NCBI GenBank assembly: GCA_016808115.1
Contig: JAEQBH010000194.1
Coordinates: 124,001 to 188,000 of the forward strand
DNA length: 64,000 nt
Direction of reading: 5' to 3'
Origin: Tetrastigma voinierianum
Lineage: Eukaryota > Streptophyta > Magnoliopsida > Vitales > Vitaceae
Positions 1-10,549 of this stretch are shown here, piece after piece (positions within the stretch are counted from its first letter, which is position 1; each line of letters starts with the position of its first letter). The notes under the pieces were generated by a model. It did no database searches and was not told where the DNA came from. It was given only the letters and a program-made list of their open reading frames with translations. The position numbers and the translations under genes were made by a program.

Positions 1-900
1 TACGGTTCAGTGGATTATTTAGCCGAGGAGGAAAAATAGCAGTTTTTATGAAGAGCTTTGCGCTAGTCAGCAGGCGTTTCTTGGGGGCTGAAAGCTAAAA
101 GAGTATGTATGCGAGACTATGATTATCATGGGAGTATGATTGCTACTACGAGCGAGATTACTATAAAGGCATGGTAACTATGATGACTTTAGATTCAATC
201 AAAATTTAACATTCAGGTCGATGGAAGGATGGATCTGATGAATTTTGGATTGGCTTAATATAATTAGACATGTCTTTGAGTATGATTCCCTGAGCGTGAA
301 AAAGTAAAGTTGAGGTGGCTACAAAGATGTGCGAGAATGCTTACATTTGGTGGAAAAACATGAAGAGACAGCGTGAGAAAGAGATGGTAAAAGAAGATTC
401 AAACTTGAGGAAAGATGAAGAAAGAAGCTAAAAGGAAGTACCTTCCACTTTAACTCACTTGAGACATCTCAAAGTCGAACTTTAAGCAGAGATTTGGTGT
501 GGAGGAGTATTGGCTAGGATTTTGTAAACTTGATTATCAAAGGAGACTTCTGAGCTAGGAAATATGCATAGCCCACCCATTTACATTCTTTGGTTTGAGA
601 TCTAGTATTCTTTAGAGTTATTTTTTTGCAACCATATAATAATAGTCTTCAAGATGTGATGAAACTTGCTTTGAAAGTTGGGACTAAAAAAAGTATGGAA
701 ACTCTACTACAACTAAAGGTGTGGCTAATGAAGGGTTTGTTGAGGGGTTCTGATTCTGGAATCCTAGTGGTGAAAACTACCCACACTCAGGCAAAGAGTG
801 AAGCACTCTGAGGGTGGCTTCTAAGTCAAAGACGTGTTTTAAGTGCCAAGGTTGGGGCATATTGATTGAGATGTCTAACCAAAGCGGTGCCTTAATTGAG
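1..900 (+). pseudogene. Ty3/gypsy gag remnant (chromovirus-like) with damaged zinc knuckle
   Basis: Decayed capsid/nucleocapsid coding region of a Ty3/gypsy element. Around 310-435 the translation reads like the conserved gag block with a WW-type core followed by KRQRE (seen: YIWWKNMKRQREKE) and the helix with K-rich ends. At 829-880 a nucleocapsid zinc knuckle is recognisable as CFKCQGWG; the two later ligands (His and Cys of CX2CX4HX4C) are lost, the segment reading ILIEMSN. Stops and frameshifts interrupt all three frames, so no protein can be made. The strand agrees with the RT and integrase fragments that follow to 1740, so this is one internally deleted element entering the window from the left. 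The gag style and later RT motif suggest a chromovirus (CRM/Reina/Del type) rather than the Athila/Tat type that fills the rest of the window; that lineage call is inference. Confidence 0.7.
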
Positions 901-1209
901 AAGATGAAGCCAAGGAAAGAAGATGTTGAACAAGTGATCGAATCTAGCCATGTCGAAAATTGGTAAAAAGAACAAATCACTTCTTTGTCGAAATATAAGT
1001 TGGATGTTGAAGAGTAGTCGAATCTAACCATATCCAAGAAGATGAGGAGAAGAGTTCCTCTAGTCAAATTTTGATTTAGAAATCAAAGATGTTTCAGATC
1101 ACGGCGACTTTGGTTGTTGAAGAAACCGAAAGTGAAAGGAATTCTCCCTTAGAAGCAAAATCGATTATAAATTTGTTGATGTAATGCACGAAGAAATCTA
1201 TGCAGTTTT

Positions 1210-1470
1210 CCACCTATGAGGGTATTCAACAGCAAATAGACCTCATACCGGGTTTAGTTTCTAATAAGCTAGCCTCACATGAAAGAGCCTAAGGAGCATG
1301 AAGGATTTAAAACCTGAGTTATTAATTTTCTTGTGAAAGGCTTGTTCGAGGAGTGAAAGTTCTATGTAGTTCCCAACATGTTGGTGCAGAAAAGATGAAT
1401 CTTGGAGTATGTGTTTTGATTGCCAAGCTTTCAACAACATTTTTATTCATGAGGAAGCAAAGATTCAACA
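1210..1470 (+). pseudogene. Reverse transcriptase N-terminal fragment
   Basis: Start of the RT domain of the same element. The translation contains QQIDLIPGLVL, then VPNMLVQKRDESW and MCFDCQAFNNI, matching in order the Ty3/gypsy RT blocks for the substrate approach (..DLIPG..), the fingers (VPKKDGSWR-like) and the R(M/V)CVDYRxLN-like motif. The frame changes at least twice between blocks. The catalytic YMDD region, RNase H and the integrase core are absent: after about 1470 the sequence jumps to integrase C-terminal sequence, so roughly 2.5 kb of pol has been deleted relative to a full element. It lies downstream of the zinc-knuckle remnant in the order expected for gag-pol. The family assignment is firm; lineage is less certain. 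Confidence 0.65.
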
Positions 1471-1474
1471 AAGG

Positions 1475-1870
1475 GCAAAGAAATTGGAACAATATGAAGA
1501 GGAACAAGCATATGAAGGTTATCGTGGGCTGGTATTTGATCCGGGAGGATGGATCGGTTACGTGATAAAAGAGGTGTTCCCGAGTTGTGCCTGAGAATAG
1601 ATGGTCCTTCCAAGATTATTAAAGTCCATAAAAGAATGCTTACAAAGGTTAAATTGTGGTATTTGCAATATCTTGCACATTGAGTTAAGTTTGAGGCCTT
1701 ATCATGGTGAAGACTTGAGGACAAGTCTTTTTTTTTCAACTATAGGGGTTTGATGCAGGAGCATCCATAAACACACCAAACATTGGGAATTCAGCCCTAA
1801 TTATTGAAGAATTGGATTGGGGAGGTCAAGACGCATTGAATACATGTGAAAACTCCTTTTTGGACCTCAT
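1475..1870 (+). pseudogene. Integrase C-terminal tail and 3' end of pol
   Basis: The frame reading EEEQAYEGYRGLVFDPGG resembles the ..F.PGD.VWV.. entry of the GPY/F module at the end of chromovirus integrases. Further on, LRPYHGEDLRTS corresponds to the usual ..L.P(Y/F)..GEDLRTN.. tail just before the end of pol. At least two frameshifts and a stop separate the two. No clear chromodomain is seen, but the sequence is too damaged to exclude one. The segment 1745-1870 is in-frame-like coding with no recognised motif, perhaps the very end of the polyprotein. It joins directly to the AT-rich, repeat-bearing sequence interpreted as the 3' LTR. Confidence 0.5.
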
Positions 1871-1889
1871 TTGAGCCTTGGAAAGCGAA

Positions 1890-2460
1890 AAAACGTGGTC
1901 GAGACTTGGACAAACCCACGATGTAGAGGCTGCCATATTGATTTTAGAAAGATTTGCTATGAAAGTTTACTCGAATTTTGTTTTATCCCTTTTAGAAGCG
2001 ATTTTAGCTTTCTTTATTTTAGAAAGTTTGCTTTATTTATTTTAGGAAGATTTGCTTTATTTATTTTAGAAAGTTTTCTTTTAGAAGTTGCTTTTTGTAA
2101 TTTAGAAAGTTTCTTTTCTTAGTTAAAGTAGAAGTTGTTTTTTGTAATTTAGAAAGTTTCTTTTCCTAGTTAAAGTAGAAGTTGCTTTTTTGATTTAGAA
2201 AGTATGGAGTATATATACCCCCTGTGTAGTCTTTTGAATCAGTTCAAGTTTAATAATATTTTGAATTTCTCTTTTAAGAGTTCTCTCTTGTTCTCTTATC
2301 TCTTGGGTGGATTCCTTAGGGGCGAGTTCGTGACCTTCTCATACCTAGTGCCTTATGGATTCATGGTAATGAAGTCTTTATCAAACCATCGATCAACCCA
2401 TCCGTAGTTGATTGTGGCGCCTTCGCTCATCATCTATCTTGTGTGGATCTTTTGATAACC
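1890..2460 (+). mobile_element. Probable 3' LTR of the 5'-most gypsy element
   Basis: AT-rich, non-coding sequence following pol. It contains repeated TTTAGAAAG motifs, a strong TATA box (gagtatatatacccc, about 2205-2219) and a T-rich transcribed-looking stretch. The sequence gtggcgcctt at about 2415 is PBS-like but weak, and neither a TG start nor a CA end can be fixed. The interpretation as LTR rests on position after the pol tail, the TATA box and the U3-like repeats; boundaries are approximate. Confidence 0.4.
2084..2200 (+). repeat. 47-bp tandem repeat in LTR U3
   Basis: Two complete units of 47 bp (2084-2130 and 2131-2177) differ at only about two positions, and a third partial unit follows from 2178. 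Each begins gaagttg(c/t)tttttgtaat and ends agttaaagta. Shorter related TTTAGAAAG/TTTGCTTTATTTA repeats precede it from about 1940. The array ends about 25 bp before the TATA box, so it probably lies in the U3 promoter region. Confidence 0.8.
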
Positions 2461-2469
2461 GATGGCTAA

Positions 2470-2865
2470 CTACTCTTGTGCAAACTCTACTCTCCTCACC
2501 ATCTCATATTTTTCTCTAAAATTTCCATGGCCAAATTTTCAACCTCGACTGAAACTTTCAAATCTTGTTCCATCTTGCTAAACCTCACTAGAAATGCCCG
2601 CACTTTCCTTTATACCATAAATTCGCACTTTCTTAACTTAGAAAATCTCCAAATTCGTCCATAACCTATTTTGGCCCAAGAAAACTACCCTGAGCCATAT
2701 TTTGACTTACAAGCTTCTAGATCATCCATCACGGTCCCTGACCTTGCATCAGTATTTTGAACTATAAGAAGTGCTGCGTAAAGTAAAGCCGATTTGAAAT
2801 GTATCATTGAATGGCGACATGATGGGATTCTGGCCCAGTCGTCATGAAGGTAAATCGTAAATATT
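2470..2865. other. Unidentified non-coding interval
   Basis: No coding motif, LTR end, or repeat was recognised here. The short open frames have no recognisable domain. Sequence just before the tandem array (from about 2790) already contains gtcatgaagg/attgaatgtgaaa words related to the repeat that follows, so part may be degenerate array. Confidence 0.5.
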
Positions 2866-3405
2866 GAATGTGAAATCACATTTTTATTGAATAACAAACA
2901 TGTGGGATTCACCAGTGATTAAGTCATTGAAGATATAAATAATTCTTGAATGTGAAATCACATTGCTCTTGAATGACAACGGTGAGGATTCAACAGCCCG
3001 AATCTGTCGTGAATGTCAATTCTATGGTCGGAAGTGAATCATCTTTGTTAAATGCGAAATCACATTGCTCTTGAATGACAAGCAGATGGTCAACAAGCGA
3101 ATATGTCATGAATGTCAATTCTATAGTACGATGAATCATCTTGTTAAATGCGAAATCATTGCTCTTAAATGACAAACGAGACTGAGGATTCAACAAGCGA
3201 GATACATCATGAATGTCAATTCTATGAATCAAAGTGAATCATCTTTGTTAAATGTGAAATCACATTGCTAATGAATGACAAGCAGGACCCGAGGATTCAA
3301 CAGCTTAATATATGTCGTGAATATCGATTGCATCGCATATGTGAGATGGTGATAATGTAAACCACATTGCTATTGAATGACAAGCAAGGCCCGAGTTCAC
3401 CAAAT
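2866..3405. repeat. Tandem repeat array, unit about 102 bp, about 5 copies
   Basis: The word (t/c)gaaatcac(a)tt starts at about 2871, 2953, 3055, 3151, 3255 and 3358, giving spacings of 82, 102, 96, 104 and 103. Within each unit, in the same order, are a gaatgacaa(g)c box, a gaggattcaa box, a gtc(g/a)tgaatgtcaattctat box and an agtgaatcatctttgttaaat box. Units differ by scattered substitutions and 1-10 base indels. The unit resembles no family I recognise; it may be a short satellite array or an LTR-internal minisatellite. Confidence 0.85.
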
Positions 3406-3647
3406 GGTCTATCTGAATGACTTCTATAGCTATATGTGAAATGCAAACGAAAAGTGAAAAATGACATTAAAGAATTGTATTTGTTTAAGTATCTTTTACA
3501 TTACATAGACATTATATAAGGCATTATTTTGTAAATGCATTTTTGTTAAATGTGTGAATGTTATGGGTCTTTGAATTTGTAAGTGTTTATGGGATTGCCC
3601 GAAGAGTGCTTTAGCGTAATTAAAAAGTATAAAAGCAGGTCAACACA

Positions 3648-3890
3648 AACAAAATGTTTTGGGAAGATAATTGAAAATGTACGAGTAAGCTAGGGCTCCA
3701 GTTTTGGATGCCAATAGGGTCGATCGGGGGATTAGTCGCGTTTACTGAAAATAAAAATTTAATAAAACCAAACAAAAATGTTTTGATTGAAAATGTCGAG
3801 ATGCTTAGGGCTCCGGCTTGAATCCTTATTTAGAGATCGAAACAGGGATTCGAGGCGCGACACTTTGAAAATGAAAATTTAATAAAAATG
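3648..3890. repeat. Direct repeat of about 120 bp, two copies
   Basis: Copy 1 (about 3648-3765) and copy 2 (about 3769-3890) both run from aacaaaa(a)tgttttg through ttgaaaatgt and gcttagggctcc to gaaaatttaataaaa. Both carry a gggatcgaaa/gggattcg core; copy 2 has gattcgaggcgcgacac, which resembles the termini of some gypsy LTRs. This looks like a tandem duplication inside an old LTR or leader. The 3406-3647 interval between the arrays shows nothing recognisable. Confidence 0.75.
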
Positions 3891-4924
3891 ATAACTAAAA
3901 AGAGTGCGGGCATCGGATCATGAATGTAATTGCTAAAGGGAGGTTGATTAATGGCTTCGGCCATGATAATGATAAGAGTCTAATATGTATTGGTATTAGT
4001 CTGATTTGACCCTGTATGAATTTGATATGACTTGATCTGTTCCGATTTGCCATTGTAGACGTATAAGTTTGTTTTGAATATGATCGACATGCCATACATG
4101 TAGAAGATATGAATTGAAACTTGTAAAAGACATGTTACATGGATGTGATCTGTAGTGAAAATGATATGGAATCTAAAAAAGGATAAAATCTACATGTATA
4201 ATGTGATATGAGTTAGAAGTCACCAAAACAATAGGCTTACGTAAGTGCATAAGGAAAATGTAAAAAGATAGTGGCGTGATAATTGTTATTGGTCATTCTT
4301 GTCTATATGTTCCCACTAAAGCGTGGTAAAACATGCGGTCATTCAATCCAGTGCCGTCTTGAAGAGAGGAGATAAAGAGGACATGACATTCCACAGTGAT
4401 GCGGATAAGTCCTGGGATTCAGATTATCATGCAGCATTGTGCTTTGATTGTTTCGCGATCTCGATGTTTGTATTAAACATAAATATGTATAAGTGTTGTA
4501 TAGTAAATGGGGACTTAATATATGTTGTGCTCAGTTTTGATGGGTTTACCATCAAAATTGATGGTTCAACATATATGTAAATAGTTTTATTATTAAGGAG
4601 TGGTTTATACCCAGTTATAAGATTTGTTCTTTTGAAAAAATAGTAAATTCAGTATGGTTTTAAACGGTTCTGGATCTGATAAGATGGTCAGAATTGAAGT
4701 GCGTGATAAAGCTATTATCTTTTAGTAAGGGCATATATCAGAGAGTTTTGACTGTTATAGTTGGATGATTATAAATTGGGTTATGGTATTTTTAAATTAG
4801 ACATTGTGGGTGTTGTTGTTCAGTGAGCGTAGCTCTTTTAGATCTCTTTGAAGAATATTGGGCGATTTTCTGGATGATATGATGACAATTAAAATAGAAT
4901 TTGGGTGAGAATCGGTAGATTCAA
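3891..4924. other. Unidentified interval, AT-rich
   Basis: No domain, LTR end or repeat was recognised. The longest open frame (4323-4580, plus strand, 85 codons) has no known motif, no neighbouring exon-like frame and codon composition like its surroundings, so I do not call it a gene. The interval lies where the rest of the minus-strand element N0 (post-gag and pol) would be expected, but none of that coding sequence could be found, so N0 is either deleted here or decayed beyond recognition. Confidence 0.4.
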
Positions 4925-5720
4925 TCCTTCTTGCACTTCATCTGCGATTTCTCATTTGACTCTTCGACCTTGGTCAAAGTGGTCGATTTTGCTTTCATCT
5001 CGTGTCTTGGAAAGTGCATAAATGCCTCCCTTTGGTGGAGTTGAAGGCCTCATTTTCAGCCTCTCTTGGATTGATTCGTCTATGCCTTGGAGGGTTTAGG
5101 CCACATAGTTCAAAAGTCCATGGCTTCATCTGGTGCTTGCCGAGGAAGTCCACTTCACCACATGGTTTAAATTAGGCTGGCCTTCATGGCTGGGAGACTA
5201 CCATCATAGAAGTGATTCACAAGCATCATGTATCGAACCCGTGGTGTGGACGTACCTTGATGGTCTGTGGATCTCTCTAACAACTGTTAAAACTACTCAT
5301 TATCGTAGGCCGGAGTAAATTAATAGATTCTTATCTTGGCCCCATTTGGTCTTGGTTGTCTTTGAAAAATTTCTTCAAATCGACTTGATTCGGCCCAATT
5401 TCTAATTGTTGTTCGGCCTCGATGAATTGAGCCAAATCTTGGCCTTGTCTTTCGGTGTCAATGAAATGCTTTCGAGCTTAAACGAGTCCATGTCAGACAC
5501 ACCTTCTTTAAAAGTTGTGCATACTTCCTCGAACTCCGGGATATGCGTATATGGATTTTCATTCTCCATTCCATGAAAAGTAGGAAGCGGAGAGGCATCA
5601 AATAAGTCTTTACTACCACATCATCGAATTGGTATGATGCGGGGAAAGGTGCTCACTCACTCACAGGAGGTGTATGTGGTCCCTCATTGACCTATATGTT
5701 GTAAGTTTATTGGAGCTCCA
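4925..5720 (-). pseudogene. N0 gag remnant (Athila/Tat-like)
   Basis: Read on the minus strand from 5720 down, the translation contains FPTFHGMENENPYTH, then FEEVCTTFKEGVSDMDSFK and SLTPKDKAKIWLNS. These are consecutive blocks of the Retrotrans_gag capsid domain shared with the other elements of this superfamily in the window. The next block (gag helix around the N-to-F linker) is shifted in frame, and the downstream part (5300-4925) is only patchily recognisable. At least four frameshifts occur in about 700 bases. The start codon cannot be fixed. The leader and PBS of the same strand follow at 5721-6104, then its 5' LTR, so this is the 5' end of a minus-strand element whose 3' part is missing. 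Confidence 0.75.
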
Positions 5721-6104
5721 TGCTGACTTTCTTTGTTGGCTGAGTAGAGATCCATCTACTCATTGTGTACTGACTTCCTGACCTTGTTCAATCGATTGTA
5801 CTAACTCTTTGCAGTCTACGATATATCTCGATCCCGAGTGGTACATAAACACTGTGAAACAAAGAAAAAACAAGAAACCTTGATAGCTTGCAAAAATATC
5901 GATGTTAAACCCCAGAAATAAAATGACTGTTAATCATAAAAAAAACAAAGCAAACGTTATTCTTTGAGAAGAAAAAAAAAACTTAAAATTCTAATATTGA
6001 ATTCAAAAAAGGGTTAAAGGTCATAATACTTGTAATGAGGATTACAAGTACTCATCCAACTCATCATACGCCAATAAGGCACCATCCAAAACAGCATTGC
6101 CGTT
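5721..6104 (-). promoter_or_regulatory. N0 untranslated leader with primer-binding site
   Basis: Between gag and LTR. On the minus strand the first bases after the LTR (6104-6081) read AAACGGCAATGCTG..., a decayed form of the AAATGGCGCCGTTGCCGG site seen intact in N5. It is followed by GATGGTGCC and a GATGAGTTG word shared with the leaders of N3 and N5. A tRNA-Asp-like primer is the usual assignment for this PBS type in Athila/Tat elements. The rest is A-rich leader with no ORF. Confidence 0.65.
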
Positions 6105-7240
6105 TGATCGCATGCAAAGTAGGTGTTATGAATCATGAAAATTTATACCTAAACTACTCCTCTTGTAGTGCTTTTCCAACTCTTTATGTATGTGACTCTG
6201 GATCGAGCAATGGGATGGGTTTTCTTCTTACAAATGATTTTTAATGAGTCAAAATGGTGGGCTTTTGTTTGGATTTTTAGTTTTAGTTTTGGATATCGTG
6301 TATCTAACACTAGATACTGCTTTGAACCTAAAAACTTGCCAAATATTGACCAAAAGTACATCAGAAATAGCTTTTTAAACCTAGTTTTGAAAAGGGTTTG
6401 AAACATAATCTGTGATGCATAGCCGTGAAATACAGAGGAACACTTGCAAACCTTATCAACCTACCTATATGGCCTCTCTTCAAGGTTTAGAGGCTTTGTG
6501 AAAACATCCTTTGAGTTGTTCTCCTCAAAGGATTGTGTTTGTTACCTAGAAAGTAGGAAATAGGAGAGAAAGAGAGAAAATGAGGGCCGAAAATAGGGAC
6601 TACAATAAATCACCTTAATGAGAAAAGTTAGGATACAAATTGTTCATCAATGGCTTATATAGCCTTACAAGCGGTGAAAATACCAATCTATCCAAGCTAG
6701 AATAATTACGGTGAGGGGGTAGAGAGATGGAAAAAACCAACAAGATTATTGGCACTAACAGGGAAGAAGAGTTCGATTACGGGTGAAATTTTACTATGTA
6801 TAGCGGGTATTTGGCTACAATAAGCGAAAATTCGCTATGTTGCGAGGAGTAACTATACATAGCGGAAATGCCCCAGCTGTGTAGCGAGGGCTACTCTCTA
6901 TAATATCATGCGATATTTCACCTTGCTCCAACTTGCATCACTACTTTTTCTACGCTGATTCTTAGTTCTTTGGTTTATTACAATCGAAGAAAAAAAATCA
7001 TCACGAACTTCGATTATTAAATCGGCTCAACCGATATGCTAGCTTGATATGATAGAATAAGGTCTTTGAAACACGCAAAAGACTTACCCTGAAACGTTCT
7101 CACGAAAACCACAATCATTGGTACCAAAGGGACCTACTAAATGATGATAAATACGCGAGCAACTAATATGATTAGGTACACAAAAGTACTTAGAACCTGG
7201 CATAAATAGGGTTTAAAATAGCACTTTTTGGGCTTTAACA
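6105..7240 (-). mobile_element. N0 5' LTR (large-LTR superfamily, minus strand)
   Basis: Runs from tgatcgcatgc at 6105 (complement of the GGCACGAATCA-type end) to gggctttaaca at 7240 (complement of the TG start). It contains the superfamily landmarks in order: the agcactttttggg start block, an array of tagcg/gcgaaa palindromic motifs (6783-6880), TATA (ggcttatatagcc, about 6650-6662, minus strand) and the conserved hairpin at 6506-6533 with a perfect 10-bp stem. At 1136 bp it is shorter than its relatives (1434-1754 bp), so it has internal deletions. Together with the PBS at its left it is a 5' LTR. Confidence 0.8.
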
Positions 7241-7507
7241 ACAACTGCGGTCGATGGAGTTCGAGGCCGAGCTAATCGCGTAAAGCACCCTACGGAGATG
7301 GAGACGAGGAATATAACATCTATACATGGGATGAGAGGGTGAAGTTAATGCATTTTGTTCTTGAGTCTTGTAGATACAGCTGAGACAGTAACAGGGCTTG
7401 GTTCAAAATCTTATACCTTTCAGCAGGCGGCATCAACACGAAGGGCATTCTATGTCGGCGGGTCGAGTAAAGAATCCTTTAAGCTAAAGAGAAGTGGACC
7501 CGAGGGG
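7241..7507. other. Short interval between N0 and N1
   Basis: 267 bp without recognisable coding or repeat. It separates the right end of the N0 LTR from the left end of the N1 LTR. The last bases before N1 read gaggg-g, which look like a polypurine tract but here are more likely flank. Confidence 0.4.
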
Positions 7508-8941
7508 TGATTAGTACTTGAAATAGTGCTATTTTGAGGAGCCTTGTTTATTGCGGGTTTTAAAAGCACTTTTGTGTACTAATCTACTTAAATCTTAATT
7601 AATTTTATTGAGGTCTGGAGGCTCTACTCCTGAGTCACATTTTATGGCTCTGTTATTATGGTTTTGCAAGAAATTCGAATGTCTCGTTCGCTCTTCAATG
7701 AAATCAGGATGTCAGCAAGATAGGAGCAGAGCCATGATGAAGATCATGATCGAATCAGTAGATTTAGACAAAGTACTTAAAGAAAGAGAAAGAAGGTTGG
7801 TAGTTGTGGAAAATTTATGAAAGAGTTAACGAAAAGTCGCAACACAAATTTCGTAGGTTGCGAAATTTATGGCTCTTGCTCCCCACACACATCTTGTTGG
7901 CCCTTTTTGACCCACTTTTTGTTTGGCTTTGTCACGACTTTCCCTTAATGTGATTTTTGGTTTCACTTGCTACAATTTTATTTCCTTATCTTGAGCACCT
8001 ATATAAGCTCAAATCCTTGCTTGGCTTTCAAATCAATCAATCTTTCCACGATCCCAACTCAATCAATCAATAAAATTGGGTATGACTTCCTCTCTCCAGG
8101 CTGGTTTGATGATTTTCTCTCCTCTCCTTCCATTTTCTTGCATTTTTCTTGGTAGCGGAAACACCATGATGATGACAAATCAAGGGATGTTCGGCCAAAA
8201 CCACATCGTCCCTTGAAGGAAGGCCACTAGGTGTTCAGATTTTGAGAGCAAGTTGCATGTTCTCATGCTTTTCATGTAATAATTTATGAATTGTTGTGTT
8301 CTGCTTCTCTATGGTTAAATCTCTCAGGCATGCTTTCTCACTAACGTGTATTTGGCAAGAAGCTTTTTGGGTTCGATGGATACTTGCTCTTTGATCCACT
8401 CAGCATGATTAGTTGCTCCTATGGTGCGAAGGGGTAGGTTTGGGAAGTGCTGTTTGCCCTTGCCTTGCTGCGCCTTGCTGCCTTGCCTTGCATGCCTGCC
8501 TTGCCCATCGTTGGACCATATCAACTCCATTGATCTCGCTCTTTCAAGAGGGCCGAAACTAGGGTTTAGGTTTTAAAGCTAAATGGCGTCGGGTTCGGAA
8601 ATGACTATATGTCATCCTCCCAGCCTTGAGGAAAAGACCCAAGGACATGTTAGTTTACTTAGAACCTGCCGCTCAGTGGCCGAGACTTGGGTTCTCTTTT
8701 TCAACTTTTATTTCAATTTGTTTCCAATTTTCAACCATTCACCCACCTTTACGTTTTTACACAAATCCTAAAATCCAAAGAGTAAACACCATTTTCAATC
8801 CACGGTAACTCTTCTATCACGAAGAAAACCCATCCTCGTGTTCGACCTTAGACCACTATACTACAGTAGCTTTGCTATGGTAGTAGGAACCCTAGGATAC
8901 AAATTTTGTTGATTTCGGTACACTTAGCTAGCCACGAATCA
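7508..8941 (+). mobile_element. N1 5' LTR (subtype with CAATCAAT leader)
   Basis: Starts tgattagtac and ends gccacgaatca, followed at once by a PBS-like site. It is 1434 bp. TATA box cctatataagc at about 7999-8009; downstream are CAATCAATC/CAATAAAATTGG motifs and the atgacaaatcaagggatgtt arm of the conserved hairpin (its 5' arm is damaged, reading accatgat). The distal part (8540-8941) is close to the N3 LTR 3' part, whereas the U3 and TATA region differ from N3, N5 and N7. The same subtype recurs at 44060, preceded there by a real polypurine tract, so the two are the 5' and 3' LTRs of one element, now about 36.5 kb apart because of nested insertions. Confidence 0.85.
8440..8515 (+). repeat. 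GCCTTGC microsatellite-like expansion
   Basis: A stretch built from gccttgc, gcctt and gctgc words inside the N1 5' LTR. The matching position of the other N1 LTR (about 44930) lacks it, so it is a lineage-specific slippage expansion after insertion. Confidence 0.7.
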
Positions 8942-9330
8942 AAATGGAACATTTCAGGATGAGGGCCCTAGTGAGAAAGAAGCTATGAAGCAACTGATTC
9001 ACATCACAAGTATTGGTAATTCTCATTTCTTTTTATATTAACCATTTTCCACACAGCTTTGGGTTCCTTCGGGGAGTTTATTCTTATGCATTTGTTTTCC
9101 CCTGTTTTTTGATTTTGGCAACTTTAGCTCCCTTTAGGTAACCTGTTTGTTGATTTCTTGTTTTTGTTGTAATTAGTAACAGCTTGTCTTGGTCGAGGCA
9201 GCTGCTGAAAGCAGAGGCATTAAAATGCTAAGTGCTCCGAGTTGAACAAGGGTGTAATCTGGTTTCACCGTGGATGGAGACTGAGAAAGAAGCGAGAGGG
9301 GAAAAACTAACGAGGGGTTAAAGGGAGCTT
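8942..9330 (+). promoter_or_regulatory. N1 PBS and leader
   Basis: The LTR end is followed by aaatggaacatttcagg, a damaged form of the AAATGGCGCC(GTTGCCGG) primer site. About 55 bp on, aactgattcacatcacaagtattggta matches the leader of N3 (about 15230-15260). The remaining T-rich leader has no ORF. Confidence 0.6.
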
Positions 9331-10549
9331 AATGCCTACAAGTCCCAATAAGAGGAGGGATAAACCACCCACCAAGGGTGGCGGGGTGCACCCACCATCA
9401 TCATCCTGTACTCTGTTGAGGATGTGGCGTAAACATATTTGGTTCTGCTCTGACTTCCATGGCATGAAGCAAAAATCCATACACATAGGGTTTGAGGAGA
9501 GAGTTTGCACAACTTTCAAAGAAAGTGCAACCGATATGGAATCACTTTGAAGTTAAAGCTTTCCCGACTATGATCCTCGAAAGATAATCAAGGCCCCAGC
9601 TTAATTCTACTAGGCGAATGATAAAGCTGCGGGCGGCTGCTGAGCAAAATTCTTGAAAAGTTCTTTAGTACACTAAGATAATTTGAAAGGCAAATCTACC
9701 ACCTTTACGGCTCACTTGTGGTGAGGAGCCACTCTAATATTGGAAAATTATGCTGGAGACCATCGATTGCCTTCTACGCTATGGTTTTTCTTACGCGAAT
9801 GCTAGTAAGCCACTTTATGATGGAATATCCCTTCCATAAAAAACAACTCTTTCAAAACTTCCGTGTAATGGGGACTTCCTCAGCAAAAACTCAGATGAAG
9901 CCATGGATTTCCTTAACTATGTTCTTTGAAGCTCTCAACACTGGGATGAACCAAATCATGAAACCGGTAGACAAAGGCCGCACGATAAGCCAAAGGGGCA
10001 TATATTCTTGGGGGCGAGGAAGTAAGACACAAAGCTAAAGTTGTCCTACCCATTTGGGAGAATGGAAGATAGAAATAGAAATAGGCACTGGGGTCAGTGG
10101 TGACTAGGAATCTGCTACCTGGCTTGACCCAGTGTTTTCCCAATTTCCAATCCATGATCTGAGGAAACGTGTCCAATTTCTACCTAGGTAAAGGGATTTG
10201 ATGGTGAACATGCAAATCTTTGTAGGCTGAAAGCTTGAGGACACCGAGATGCGACCAGCTGGCATATGGTCCCATTTGGAAGATTTCCTGACCTCCCTAA
10301 AGCACAAAACCTCGACATATGTTCCCCGGGTGCAGCGTAGCGGTATGGGTTACTCTTAGCGAGGCCACTAGCCTCATCACGCTTGTTGAACAAAGCTGTA
10401 TCCGCTTCAAGACTGAGGCACAGGTAGTGGAATTTGCCAGAGGAAAACTATTCGAGATGGATTAAAGAATAGAAAGATACTTCAGCATGAGAAAATACAA
10501 ATCTGAGCTCCACAACAACACCTCAATCGAGAGAAAGGGTGTTCCACGA
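9331..10549 (+). pseudogene. N1 gag remnant
   Basis: Decayed capsid gene. Visible in order: FHGMKQKSIHIGFEE (damaged HGMEN block), RVCTTFKESATDMESL, and then a frame with KATTEKR-free spacer, ECFLVSHFMMEYPFHKKQLFQ (DGMS..K.LLE region) and KPWISLTMF. These correspond to the same gag blocks as N0, N3, N5 and N7. Several frameshifts occur and the block with the conserved AKIWLNSL motif is not readable. It continues as a degraded gag C-terminal part to 10549, where solo LTR N2 is inserted. After N2 the same internal region resumes with protease. Confidence 0.65.

Noticed and set aside
2866..3405. CRISPR-like array
   Set aside because: The whole ~102-bp unit is repeated, there are no unique spacers of constant length, and the sequence is from a plant genome.
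4323..4580. 85-codon open frame as a possible host gene
   Set aside because: No motif, no upstream or downstream exon-like frame, no conservation visible within the window.
7490..7507. Polypurine tract before the LTR at 7508, making it a 3' LTR
   Set aside because: A PBS-like site and gag follow this LTR on the same strand, so it is a 5' LTR; the G-rich flank is probably chance.
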